Shown here piece by piece: positions 1 through 8,104 of a stretch of DNA of 64,000 nt. The stretch is from positions 1,922,001 to 1,986,000 of the forward strand of contig NZ_CP172558.1 in the NCBI RefSeq assembly GCF_046530675.1, written 5' to 3'. This DNA is from Chitinibacter sp046530675 (GTDB lineage: Bacteria > Pseudomonadota > Gammaproteobacteria > Burkholderiales > Chitinibacteraceae). The translations under genes were made by a program, and so were the position numbers. Position 1 is the first letter of the stretch. Every line of letters begins with the position of its first letter. The notes under the pieces were generated by a model. The model was not told the origin of the DNA, ran no database searches, and saw only the letters and a program-made list of their open reading frames with translations.

Positions 1-133
1 GACCGAACGTCAACGCATGCTGCAATGGTGGGCAGACTACTTAGACGCAAATTCTCACGGTCGATATATTGCCCCCGATGTATTTGCTAACGACCTTGGC
101 ACAAATATCAGGCCGTTACCCATCAGAGCCTAA
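1..133 (+). CDS. Tyrosine integrase, C-terminal 43 residues only (cut by window edge)
   Basis: An open frame enters the window (frame from base 2) and stops with TAA at 131-133. It contains ERQRMLQWWADYLD, which is identical to the C-terminal part of the complete P4-type integrase at 32463-33782; the last 25 or so residues differ. I infer that this is the end of a second, related integrase whose catalytic part lies left of the window. It reads rightwards, as the integrase at 32463 does into its own element, so the DNA to its right (element A) may be the element it mobilised. It could also be a remnant; the window does not show whether the rest is intact. Confidence 0.8.
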   Translation, partial: TERQRMLQWWADYLDANSHGRYIAPDVFANDLGTNIRPLPIRA

Positions 134-283
134 AGCTTGCAAGAGTTCATAATCAAAATGAGCTCTTGCACATACCGATCTATTTTTCACGCCCCGCTCA
201 TTTCCATATTCACTGAAACTGGCATTCATATTTCATGGGATCTTGGTAAAATCAGCTTTCGCCCACGTCAAAAGATCAAAGCC

Positions 284-1348
284 ATGAGCCGTTTCTGGAG
301 CCCTGTTGTACACGCCCTTACGCCGTACACGCCGGGTGAGCAACCGAAGATCACTAATCTGATCAAACTCAACACCAATGAAAATCCGTATGGTCCGTCG
401 CCCAAGGCGATTATGGCAATGCGAGAGGCGGTGAACGATCATTTGCGGCTCTATCCCGATCCAAATGGCGACGTACTCAAAGACGCTGTGGCGCACTATC
501 ATCACGCGGACGGCATCACGCGCGCGAATGTATTTGTCGGCAATAGCTCGGATGAAGTGCTGGCGCATACTTTTCAAGCGCTGCTTAAGCACGACGCACC
601 GCTACTCTTCCCCGACATCAGTTACAGTTTTTATCCGGTGTATTGCGGCCTATATGGCATTGAATACCGCACAGTACCACTGAACTCCGACTTTGAAATC
701 GACACTGCGGACTACACTGGCGGGGGCGCGATTATTTTCCCCAATCCAAATGCCCCGACTGGTATTTTGCTGCCGCTGGCAAAAATCGAGGCGCTGCTGC
801 AAGCCTACCCCGATCAAGTACTAGTCGTTGATGAAGCTTATGTTGATTTTGGCGGCACCAGCGCAATTAGCTTGGTAAACCGCTACGACAATTTGCTGGT
901 GGTACAAACGCTGTCTAAATCGCGCTCACTCGCGGGTCTGCGCGTTGGTTTTGCCGTTGGCCATGTGGATTTAATTGCGGGCTTGGAACGAGTAAAAAAC
1001 AGCTTTAACTCTTATCCGCTGGATCGCGTTGCGCTCGCCGGTGCTGTGGCCGCGATGGAAGACACAGGGTATTTTAACCGAACCTGTGCAGCCATTAACG
1101 CCAGCCGAGATACCCTCATAGCGCATCTGCAAGCACTGGGTTTTGAAGTGCTGCCGTCGAAAGCCAATTTCGTTTTTGTCCGCCATCCAAAGCACGACGC
1201 GGCGCAGTTGGCGCTAGCCTTGCGTGAACGCGCGATTCTGGTTCGCCATTTCAAGGCGCCACGCATTGATCAATTTTTGCGAATTTCGATTGGCACTGAT
1301 GCAGAATGTGAATCACTTACTAGTGCATTGAAGGAAATTTTGAAATAG
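284..1348 (+). CDS. hisC: Histidinol-phosphate aminotransferase (HisC family)
   Basis: A 354-residue PLP-dependent fold-type I aminotransferase that would interconvert imidazole-acetol phosphate and histidinol phosphate in histidine synthesis. Visible motifs are NTNENPYGPSP near the N-terminus, PNPNAPTG, DEAYVDF, the PLP-lysine motif SKSRSLAGLRVG and the C-terminal RISIGT. The frame is open upstream to a TTG at 137, but family proteins begin at MSRFWSP, so I choose the ATG at 284; no strong ribosome site precedes it. It stands alone, without other his genes, just after an integrase end. It may therefore be a paralogue carried by the island, possibly acting on other aromatic or imidazole substrates. 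The family call is firm; the exact substrate is inferred. Confidence 0.9.
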   Translation: MSRFWSPVVHALTPYTPGEQPKITNLIKLNTNENPYGPSPKAIMAMREAVNDHLRLYPDPNGDVLKDAVAHYHHADGITRANVFVGNSSDEVLAHTFQALLKHDAPLLFPDISYSFYPVYCGLYGIEYRTVPLNSDFEIDTADYTGGGAIIFPNPNAPTGILLPLAKIEALLQAYPDQVLVVDEAYVDFGGTSAISLVNRYDNLLVVQTLSKSRSLAGLRVGFAVGHVDLIAGLERVKNSFNSYPLDRVALAGAVAAMEDTGYFNRTCAAINASRDTLIAHLQALGFEVLPSKANFVFVRHPKHDAAQLALALRERAILVRHFKAPRIDQFLRISIGTDAECESLTSALKEILK

Positions 1349-1831
1349 GATTTTTTCTATCACTACTATTCACAAAGCGGCGTTGAACTTCAGCGGCAAA
1401 ACTGACTGTAACGGCTTCTTGAGGCCATACAGTTATGTCATTCAATTTAAGCTGCTACAAAAGAACTACATTGCGACCACTCAATCTGAGTTGCTAGCGC
1501 GGGTTTAATCAAGGCTGGAAAATGTGGCAAAACAACATCTCGCTATATTGGGCCACGAGATGGACAGCAATATCAAGCTTAGCTGACATTGAATCGCCAA
1601 GTACGAGTGAGTGCTGTTCGGCCAAAGCAGACATGGCTTCCAATAAGAAATGCATGTGCCTGCTTAGGCTAGAACTCAGTGCTGGTCGTCTTTTTTCTAG
1701 CTCAGATAGATTCTTAATGTTGTAACAACAAAGATGCCTCCCACTGAGTGCTTCTTTATGGAAACGTAGTGCGCTCGCGAAAATGTTTATCTGGCTTGAG
1801 TCGATCACTTAAATAACGATAGAATCCGAGA
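1349..1831. other. 483-base intergenic stretch without a supported gene
   Basis: Between hisC and the His-rich exported protein I see no RNA gene or clear terminator. A 99-codon frame on the minus strand (1509-1808) has no recognisable domain and no convincing ribosome site, and an overlapping 67-codon plus frame looks equally accidental. The stretch may be decayed coding DNA. Confidence 0.5.
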
Positions 1832-2206
1832 ATGCAAAGCCAGTACCGAGCAACCTCTTTTCGTAAAACGCAGATCGTGATCTTTTGTATCATGCTGTTT
1901 TGCGCATGGCTGCCTGTATCCAATGCATTGTCTATGGCACATCAGCCAGTGTCTTTTCAATTTCATAATCCATTGGATGTCAGTGATTATGAAAAAGATG
2001 AAATTGTGCAAAAGCTGCAGTCCGCAGGCCACTCACATGGCCATGTCAGTTTTGACCATACACACGATCTTCCCCAGTGGTTTACGATCAATTCAAATCT
2101 GAGCATCACGAGCCATTCCTTGTGGTTGCGCGCCGCTCAAGCCGAGCTTGATTCGGTATTCATTAGCCCTGCCAAGAAACCGCCCAAATTCCAATTCATT
2201 GCTTGA
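1832..2206 (+). CDS. Small exported His-rich protein, unknown
   Basis: A 124-residue product. Residues about 10-33 form a basic then hydrophobic stretch ending in SNALSMA, which looks like a signal peptide or membrane anchor. The middle carries a histidine cluster, HSHGHVSFDHTH, that could bind a metal such as copper, zinc or cobalt. The C-terminus is short and rich in Lys and Pro. Small histidine-rich periplasmic proteins of this kind commonly sit beside heavy-metal efflux genes, and a cadmium-type operon lies 3 kb downstream. I do not recognise the family with certainty, and the metal role is inferred from the histidines alone. Confidence 0.55.
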   Translation: MQSQYRATSFRKTQIVIFCIMLFCAWLPVSNALSMAHQPVSFQFHNPLDVSDYEKDEIVQKLQSAGHSHGHVSFDHTHDLPQWFTINSNLSITSHSLWLRAAQAELDSVFISPAKKPPKFQFIA

Positions 2207-2567
2207 TTTCGTCCGTCTAACACGGCAATTCATCACTGAAATGGAATTTCTATGCTTCAACATCTCATCGTTGGCTTATTACGTCATCTTTTTCGCACGC
2301 GTCATTTGCGTGCGCGTCAAACCGTTCCTGCAATTTTAACGATTCAAGCGGCTGGAAATAACTGCGGCTGGATGTTGAATCTGTTCGGGACAACTCAGAG
2401 CAAATCCAATCTTTGCAGGCGCGAAGCGGTTCATTTTCGCCAATCGCAAGAACAGCAAGAATACGCATTCTAATTTTTACATTCATGTGGATCATCGCCT
2501 CGCATCGTGGATGGCGTGTGGATGACATGCTTGAAGAACCATTTTTTCTATCCGCCAGAGCCTAACC
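2207..2567. other. 361-base intergenic stretch, no supported gene
   Basis: Two short frames overlap here (2252-2473 plus, 2265-2528 minus), and neither resembles a known domain. The plus frame starts 45 bases after the His-rich gene and may be a decayed continuation of that operon. Nothing else is evident. Confidence 0.4.
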
Positions 2568-2999
2568 ATGACGCAGCCAACTCAGTCTTCCCACTGGAAT
2601 ATGATTTTTTCCTGCTGGCTTATTGCCGCTATCTCCACTTTAGGTAGCCTCTTTTTTAGCGAAGTGATGGGTATGACGCCCTGCGTGCTGTGCTGGTATC
2701 AGCGCATTTTCATGTATCCGCTGTTATTTGTTTTTACCGTCGCTTTGTTCCCATTTGATCCTCGATGTACCCGCTATGCGTTGCCTCTGGCAATAGGGGG
2801 CTGGCTATTCGCGCTTTATCACACCTTGCTCTACAAGGGCTTTATTCCTGAGTCGATGCAGCCTTGCTCGCAAGGGGTTTCCTGCGCCGACATGAAACTT
2901 GACCTATTCGGTTTTATCACCCTTCCACTGCTCTCTTTAGTGGCTTTTTCCATCCTCATCGCGCTGCTGGTTGCAGTGCAAAAAGGTACAAAAAAATGA
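2568..2999 (+). CDS. dsbB: DsbB-family disulfide bond formation protein (BdbC-like)
   Basis: A 143-residue inner-membrane protein with four predicted transmembrane segments. It carries the two periplasmic cysteine pairs of the DsbB/BdbC family: C39-V-L-C42 (followed by WYQR) and C100...C106. Family members reoxidise a partner thioredoxin-fold oxidase and pass electrons to quinone. The short length and the YQRIFMYPL signature resemble the BdbC subgroup more than E. coli DsbB. Its stop overlaps the start of the next gene (ATGA), which encodes a DsbA-like protein, so the two form a dedicated oxidase pair. Pairs of this type often accompany metal-resistance or secretion genes. Confidence 0.9.
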   Translation: MTQPTQSSHWNMIFSCWLIAAISTLGSLFFSEVMGMTPCVLCWYQRIFMYPLLFVFTVALFPFDPRCTRYALPLAIGGWLFALYHTLLYKGFIPESMQPCSQGVSCADMKLDLFGFITLPLLSLVAFSILIALLVAVQKGTKK

Positions 3000-3652
3000 A
3001 ACGCTCGACCTTAATTATTGGCAGCAGCATTGCACTGATCGCGATATTTGCGCTTGGTGCTTATGTATATACCAGTCAGCAAAAACAAGAGCAGCAACAA
3101 ATTGCCCAAAACAGTAGGCAAGAGCTCAACCGTTTTGGTGCGCCATCCATCGGTGCCGCAGACGCCAAAGTACATATTGTTGAGTTTTTTGACCCAGCAT
3201 GTGAAGCCTGCCGAGCGTTTTACCCCGTCGTCAAAAACACAGTCAATTTCAACGGTGACAAAGTCAAACTCACCTTGCGCTATGCCACCTTCCATCAAGG
3301 GTCTGATTACGTCGCTAAAGCACTAGAAGCGACCCGCTTGCAGGGTAAATATTGGGAATCGGTAGAGGCGGTACTGGCGGCACAGCCAGAATGGGCGGCG
3401 CATGGCGCGCCTCAACCTGAGCTGATTTGGAATGCACTCGCGCAAGTGGGGCTGGATGTTGAAAAAGCCAAGCAAGATATGAACAGCCCGCAAATCGCCG
3501 CTCGTCTTGCACAGGATGCCGCCGATGTGGTCACGCTAAAAGTCCAAAAAACCCCCAGTTTTTTTGTAAACAGCAAGCCGCTCACGAAGTTTGGGGCTGA
3601 TGCATTTAACGAATTAGTGCAATCGGAAGTTGTTCTTGCGTATCCAAAATAA
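2996..3652 (+). CDS. DsbA-family thiol:disulfide oxidoreductase
   Basis: A 218-residue protein with an N-terminal membrane anchor (residues about 5-25) and a periplasmic thioredoxin fold. The active site is C69-E-A-C72 within FFDPACEACR, and the cis-proline loop is in KTPSFFV near residue 188. This is a DSBA/BdbD-like oxidoreductase that would introduce disulfides into exported proteins and be reoxidised by the DsbB-like protein encoded just upstream with a 4-base overlap. The anchored N-terminus fits BdbD-type rather than soluble E. coli DsbA. The client proteins are not known. Confidence 0.88.
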   Translation: MKRSTLIIGSSIALIAIFALGAYVYTSQQKQEQQQIAQNSRQELNRFGAPSIGAADAKVHIVEFFDPACEACRAFYPVVKNTVNFNGDKVKLTLRYATFHQGSDYVAKALEATRLQGKYWESVEAVLAAQPEWAAHGAPQPELIWNALAQVGLDVEKAKQDMNSPQIAARLAQDAADVVTLKVQKTPSFFVNSKPLTKFGADAFNELVQSEVVLAYPK

Positions 3653-3698
3653 CGGGATCGAGCCAGAAAACTGTTTTACATTTTCTACTACGCACTGT

Positions 3699-3747
3699 GG
3701 GTATATTTATCTAAGCCATATATTTTAAACGGTTTAAGAATATACCC
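3699..3747. repeat. 9-bp inverted repeat between dsb pair and ychJ
   Basis: GGGTATATT at 3699-3707 is exactly complementary to AATATACCC at 3739-3747. The AT-rich interior contains a second small dyad, TTAAAC/GGTTTAA. It could be a stem-loop after the dsb operon or a regulatory site ahead of ychJ; there is no U-tract to favour a terminator. Confidence 0.45.
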
Positions 3748-3779
3748 ATCACAAATAACATCAAGATAGGAATGCTTCA

Positions 3780-4268
3780 ATGTCTCAATGTCCTTGTGGT
3801 TCCAAAAAAGATCTCGCAGAGTGCTGCGCGCCCATTATTGCTGGTGCGCCAGCGCCCACGGCAGAAGCCCTTATGCGTTCTCGCTATACTGCCTTTGCAA
3901 CTCAGCAGCTTGATCATGTTGAGCGGACGCATGCGCCAGAAATTAAGGCGGATTTTAACCGAGCAGAAGCTGAACATTTGGCGACTAGCTGTGAATGGCG
4001 AGGCTTGGAAATTCGCAATGCGAAAGAAGAAGGCGATCATGCGCAGGTCGAATTTGCCATTCGCTTTCGACGTGATCAAAAAGAAATGATTCAAGCTGAG
4101 TTGGCCAGTTTTCGGCGTGAAAATGGCCAATGGTTCTATGTTAGTGGTGATTTGAATCCGCATATTCCGCAGCGCCACGTCAATAAAGTGGGGCGTAATG
4201 ATCCGTGTTTATGCGGCTCAGGGAAGAAAGCCAAAAAATGTTGCGGCACGACCCAAGATCAAATGTAA
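3780..4268 (+). CDS. ychJ: YchJ-family protein (SEC-C motif, UPF0225)
   Basis: A 162-residue protein with the YchJ layout. A cysteine-rich SEC-C-like motif lies at the N-terminus (CPCGSKKDLAECC), followed by the family segment AEALMRSRYTAF and an NTF2-like middle, and a full SEC-C zinc motif closes the C-terminus (GRNDPCLCGSGKKAKKCCG). The biochemical role of YchJ is not established; SEC-C motifs bind zinc and often mediate protein contacts. The start follows AGGAATGCTTCA with an acceptable ribosome site. The next gene, also for a cysteine-cluster protein, begins 3 bases after the stop, so they are probably co-transcribed. Confidence 0.9.
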   Translation: MSQCPCGSKKDLAECCAPIIAGAPAPTAEALMRSRYTAFATQQLDHVERTHAPEIKADFNRAEAEHLATSCEWRGLEIRNAKEEGDHAQVEFAIRFRRDQKEMIQAELASFRRENGQWFYVSGDLNPHIPQRHVNKVGRNDPCLCGSGKKAKKCCGTTQDQM

Positions 4269-4271
4269 ATC

Positions 4272-5045
4272 ATGGCGCTCCATTTCAATTGCACGTCTTG
4301 CGGCAAATGTTGTAATGGCCAAGTCTGGCTCTCATTAAATGATGCCTTTGTGCACGCAGATCGTTTTCCATTAGCATTTATCTGGACGCCTTTGCGATCA
4401 GGACACAAAGACTTCAATATGGCGGAGCAGCTCGGCATCACGATCAAGCTGGATAAAAAGCATTCATTGGCAGTGATTGTCAGTGCGATAGCTTATATTC
4501 CACCGTCGTTTTCCTGCCCTGCTTTACGTGCCGACAAGCTATGTAACATCCATACCAACAAGCCTTTACGCTGCCGCTCAATGCCATTCTCGCCATATCG
4601 AGAAGAGCAATATCAAGCCGAAGTGTTTAAGTTTCCTGCGGGGTTCGAGTGCGATACATCGGATTCTGCCCCGATTGTTTTTCAAAACAAAAAAATAATT
4701 GATCGCGTGGACTTTGATTTGGAACGGCAAGCCTTGTTATCGGATGTGCCAACGATTCGCAGATATGCAGATTACACGCTGAAATATTCACCAATGATTG
4801 TAAATAGCTTGGCGCAAGCATCTCTGAAAGCAAAGTCAGGCCAGATCATCACCAGTTTATCGTCTTTTTTAACTGCGACGCGGCCAGCCGCAGCGCAGCA
4901 TATTGCCGAGAAACAACTCTCGGTGCTCAGGCAGTTCATGGCTCAAACGCAAGAAAAAAAGGATCTCGCTGAGTATCACCAACGCTATCTCTGCTGGGAG
5001 AAAGAAATGAATTTTTTGGCCAACCGTCCAAGCGAAGGCAAGTGA
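4272..5045 (+). CDS. YkgJ-family cysteine-cluster protein
   Basis: A 257-residue protein with the CxxCGKCC cluster at the N-terminus (FNCTSCGKCCNG). It is followed by CPAL, C-x-IH and the family's P-x-RCRSMPF block, which together form the putative zinc or iron-sulfur cluster-binding cysteines of the YkgJ/CxxCxxCC family (PF03692). The function of the family is poorly defined. The roughly 120-residue C-terminal extension is helical and unassigned. It lies 3 bases after ychJ and converges on cadR. Confidence 0.8.
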   Translation: MALHFNCTSCGKCCNGQVWLSLNDAFVHADRFPLAFIWTPLRSGHKDFNMAEQLGITIKLDKKHSLAVIVSAIAYIPPSFSCPALRADKLCNIHTNKPLRCRSMPFSPYREEQYQAEVFKFPAGFECDTSDSAPIVFQNKKIIDRVDFDLERQALLSDVPTIRRYADYTLKYSPMIVNSLAQASLKAKSGQIITSLSSFLTATRPAAAQHIAEKQLSVLRQFMAQTQEKKDLAEYHQRYLCWEKEMNFLANRPSEGK

Positions 5046-5060
5046 CTGTGGAGGAGATTC

Positions 5061-5495
5061 TTAACCTAAGTGCGTGTGCTTTTTGTCTGGCTTGGACTCA
5101 ATCGTCATCTCCGCCAAGCCTTGCAAAATGCCGCACGGATGAGCGGCTTGCTCGGTCTGGCATTGCTGGCGTAGCTCGGCCAGTTGCTGTTTCAGTTGCT
5201 CCAATTCTTTGATTCGTACCTCAACATGCTGGATATGTTGGTCAAAGACTGAATTGATGGCACTGCAGCCCTCAACGGGCTGATCTGCCAGCCGCAGCAA
5301 GGTATGGATTTCCTCATGGCTCATATCGAGTGCGCGGCAATTGCGGATAAACCGCAAACGCTCGGCGTGTTTGGCGTTGTAGCTGCGGAAATTGCCGGTA
5401 GTTCGGGCTGGTGCGGGTAGTAGGCCTTCTTTTTCATAAAAACGGATTGTTTCAACCGAACATTGTGCGATCTGCGCCAGCTCACCGATTTTCAT
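5061..5495 (-). CDS. cadR: Cd(II)/Pb(II)/Zn(II)-responsive MerR-family regulator CadR
   Basis: A 144-residue MerR-family protein: an N-terminal winged helix (KIGELAQIAQCSVETIRFYEKEGLLP), a dimerisation coiled coil at about 80-115, and the metal-site cysteines C77, C112 and C121 expected for CadR/PbrR, plus a His-bearing tail. When metal is bound, such proteins untwist a promoter with an over-long spacer and activate it. The gene is divergent from cadA, and the expected 19-bp-spaced promoter with a dyad lies between them at 5514-5544. Confidence 0.93.
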   Translation of the reverse strand: MKIGELAQIAQCSVETIRFYEKEGLLPAPARTTGNFRSYNAKHAERLRFIRNCRALDMSHEEIHTLLRLADQPVEGCSAINSVFDQHIQHVEVRIKELEQLKQQLAELRQQCQTEQAAHPCGILQGLAEMTIESKPDKKHTHLG

Positions 5496-5513
5496 AAAGA
5501 CTCCAAAAAGGAC

Positions 5514-5544
5514 TTGACCCTGTAGTTACTTTAGGATTTTTAAT
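5514..5544 (+). promoter_or_regulatory. MerR-type cadA promoter and CadR operator
   Basis: A TTGACC -35 (5514-5519) and a TTTAAT -10 (5539-5544) are separated by 19 bp. The imperfect dyad CCTGTAG-TTA-CTTTAGG (5519-5535) fills the spacer. This is the arrangement of MerR-family metal promoters, between cadR (minus) and cadA (plus). Confidence 0.82.
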
Positions 5545-5573
5545 GATGTGCATCATAGCTTGAGGAATCAACC

Positions 5574-7805
5574 ATGTCCAAGTATCAGAACGTGCAAGGC
5601 CCGTCACACTATAAGGGAGAGGCAAAATCTTGCACGCCATCGTGTTGCGGCGGCCATCAGCAAGCAGCTCAGCATGCTACCGTGGATTTGAAACCGATAG
5701 CCATCGCACAAAGCAGTCAGGGCGACACTCAGACTCCGATCCGCATTATGCAAATGGATTGCCCGACCGAAGAAGGCTTGTTGCGGACAAAGTTAGGCAA
5801 TATGGCTGGCGTGAGCGGCATGCAGTTTAATTTAATGCAGCGCGTACTGACGGTCACGCACGAGCCTGATCGCCTCGATGCCATACTCGAAGCCATTCGC
5901 TCGCTGGGTTTTACGCCCGAATTGGGCGATGAGTCTGTCGCCGTCGAAGAACCAGCTAAACCGTGGTGGCCATTGGCATTGGCGGGTATTTCAGCTGTCG
6001 CTTCGGAAATAGCGCACTGGAGCGAATTACCCCAGTGGAGTATTGCAGCGTTGGCGATCATAGCCGTGCTGGCTTGCGGGCTGACTACGTATAAAAAAGG
6101 CTGGGTCGCGATTCGTAATGGCAATCTGAATATCAATGCGCTGATGAGTATTGCCGTTACGGGGGCATTGCTGATTGGCCAATGGCCAGAAGCGGCAATG
6201 GTCATGGTGCTGTTTACGATTGCCGAACTCATCGAAGCCAAATCGCTAGACCGTGCGCACAATGCCATTTCTGGCCTGATGCAATTGACCCCTGAGCTGG
6301 CGACCGTGCAGCAAGCTGATGGTAGCTGGCTGGACGTCGCGGCCAAGTCGGTCGCAACGCAAGCGCGAGTACGCGTCAAGCCGGGCGAAAAAATCGCACT
6401 GGATGGTGTCATCGTCAGCGGGCAATCGAGTGTCAATCAGGCACCGATTACCGGAGAAAGCCTGCCAGTTGAAAAAACCATCGGCGATGCGGTTTTTGCC
6501 GGAACGATCAATGAATCGGGCTCGTTTGAATACACGGTCACCGCCGCCGCAGGCGATAGTACGTTGGCGCGGATTATCCATGCGATTGAGGCCGCGCAAG
6601 GCGCACGAGCACCGACACAGCGTTTTGTCGATCAGTTTGCCCGCGTTTATACGCCGATTGTGTTTGCAATCGCGCTTGGCGTCGCCATCGTGCCACCGCT
6701 GATGTGGGGTGGCGATTGGTTGGCGTGGATTTATAAGGCGCTTGTTTTGCTGGTCATCGCATGCCCGTGTGCCTTGGTCATTTCAACGCCGGTGACGATA
6801 GTCAGTGGTCTGGCCAAAGCAGCGCGCCAAGGGATTCTAGTCAAGGGCGGCGTGTATCTGGAGGAAGGCCGCAAGCTGGCTTGGCTTGCATTTGATAAAA
6901 CTGGAACGATCACGCATGGCAAGCCAGTGCAAACCGATTTCATCGTGATGGGGTCGCACGATAAGGCCGAAGTACACCGCCTCGCCGCCAGCCTCGCCAG
7001 CCGTTCTGACCACCCCGTTTCACGCGCAGTTGCACAGGCCGCAAAAGACATCGCAGTGCAAAATGTCAGCGACTTTGAGGCACTGGCTGGGCGCGGCACC
7101 AAGGGCATCATCAATGGTCAACCATATCATCTGGGTAATCATCGGCTGATCCATGAATTAGGCTGGTGTTCTGCCGAGCTGGAAGCGCAGTTGTTTACAC
7201 TGGAACGACAAGGAAAAACGGTGATTCTGCTCGCCAATGAAGCGGGTGTGATGGCGCTATTCGCCGTCGCCGATACGGTCAAAGACAGCAGTCGTCAGGC
7301 GATTGCCGAGCTGCATGCGCTGGGCGTTAAAACCATTATGCTGACGGGCGACAACGCGCACACGGCGCGAGCGATTGCCGATCAGGTCGGCATCGACGAA
7401 GCACGGGGCGATCTTTTACCCGCTGACAAACTCAAATTGATTGAAGAAAAACTGGCGGCGTCCAGCGGCAAAGTCGGTATGGTCGGCGACGGCATCAACG
7501 ACGCCCCCGCCTTGGCGCGCGCAGACATTGGCTTTGCAATGGGCGCAGCGGGCACGGGAACCGCTATTGAAACCGCTGATGTTGCACTGATGGACGATGA
7601 TTTGCGCAAACTGCCACGTTTTGTTCAGCTTTCACGGAAAACCCATGCGATTTTGCTGCAAAACATTGCGCTCGCATTGGGAATTAAACTGTTCTTTTTG
7701 GTTCTTACTTTAACTGGTAACGGCACGATGTGGATGGCCGTCTTTGCTGATGTTGGTGCCAGCCTCTTGGTGGTTGCCAATGGTCTGCGTTTATTGCGTA
7801 AATAG
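5574..7805 (+). CDS. cadA: Heavy-metal P1B-type ATPase (Cd/Zn/Pb efflux)
   Basis: A 743-residue P-type ATPase that would pump Cd2+, Zn2+ or Pb2+ out of the cytoplasm. It begins with a Cys/His-rich tail (SCTPSCCGGHQ). A heavy-metal-associated domain follows in which the metal motif reads MDCPTEE, with one cysteine instead of CxxC. Membrane helices come next, then the A-domain TGES, the transport motif C397-P-C399, the phosphorylation site D441 in DKTGT, and the hinge GDGINDAPAL. The CPC motif and the divergent CadR gene fit Cd/Zn/Pb rather than copper. It is first in an operon with the next three genes. Confidence 0.95.
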   Translation: MSKYQNVQGPSHYKGEAKSCTPSCCGGHQQAAQHATVDLKPIAIAQSSQGDTQTPIRIMQMDCPTEEGLLRTKLGNMAGVSGMQFNLMQRVLTVTHEPDRLDAILEAIRSLGFTPELGDESVAVEEPAKPWWPLALAGISAVASEIAHWSELPQWSIAALAIIAVLACGLTTYKKGWVAIRNGNLNINALMSIAVTGALLIGQWPEAAMVMVLFTIAELIEAKSLDRAHNAISGLMQLTPELATVQQADGSWLDVAAKSVATQARVRVKPGEKIALDGVIVSGQSSVNQAPITGESLPVEKTIGDAVFAGTINESGSFEYTVTAAAGDSTLARIIHAIEAAQGARAPTQRFVDQFARVYTPIVFAIALGVAIVPPLMWGGDWLAWIYKALVLLVIACPCALVISTPVTIVSGLAKAARQGILVKGGVYLEEGRKLAWLAFDKTGTITHGKPVQTDFIVMGSHDKAEVHRLAASLASRSDHPVSRAVAQAAKDIAVQNVSDFEALAGRGTKGIINGQPYHLGNHRLIHELGWCSAELEAQLFTLERQGKTVILLANEAGVMALFAVADTVKDSSRQAIAELHALGVKTIMLTGDNAHTARAIADQVGIDEARGDLLPADKLKLIEEKLAASSGKVGMVGDGINDAPALARADIGFAMGAAGTGTAIETADVALMDDDLRKLPRFVQLSRKTHAILLQNIALALGIKLFFLVLTLTGNGTMWMAVFADVGASLLVVANGLRLLRK

Positions 7806-7815
7806 GAGTAGGAAA

Positions 7816-8091
7816 ATGGATTGCCCAGTTTGCAAAACAGAGCGTTTGGTCATGAGTGAACGCCAAGGTATTGAAATCGATTATTGCCCCCAATGTCGCG
7901 GTGTTTGGCTGGATCGTGGCGAGCTGGACAAAATTATCGAGCGTTCCTTGAATGGTGCCGTACAGGCGGCGACAGTTGAAAAACCCAGTTACCAACAAAC
8001 CACATCGCATGGTCATCATGAGTCAAATCGCGATCATGGTTATGGCAAAAAACACCAGCCCAAGTCCATTTGGAAAGAACTATTTGATTAA
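7816..8091 (+). CDS. TFIIB-type zinc-ribbon protein with His-rich tail
   Basis: A 91-residue protein. The first half is a zf-TFIIB zinc ribbon, CPVC...CPQCRGVWLDRGELDKI, which is a well-known small family (PF13453). The second half is polar with a histidine-rich patch (SHGHHESNRDHGYGKKH). It starts 10 bases after cadA behind GGAGTAGG and ends 13 bases before the next start, so it is in the cad operon. A role in metal buffering or sensing is a reasonable inference, but no function is established. Confidence 0.85.
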   Translation: MDCPVCKTERLVMSERQGIEIDYCPQCRGVWLDRGELDKIIERSLNGAVQAATVEKPSYQQTTSHGHHESNRDHGYGKKHQPKSIWKELFD

Positions 8092-8104
8092 TTTAAGTGC
8101 CAAA

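Noticed and set aside
1509..1808. 99-codon minus-strand frame after hisC
   Set aside because: No domain, weak ribosome site and an overlapping plus frame of similar length; not enough to call a gene.
2252..2473. 73-codon frame after the His-rich exported protein
   Set aside because: No recognisable motif and odd composition; possibly decayed DNA.
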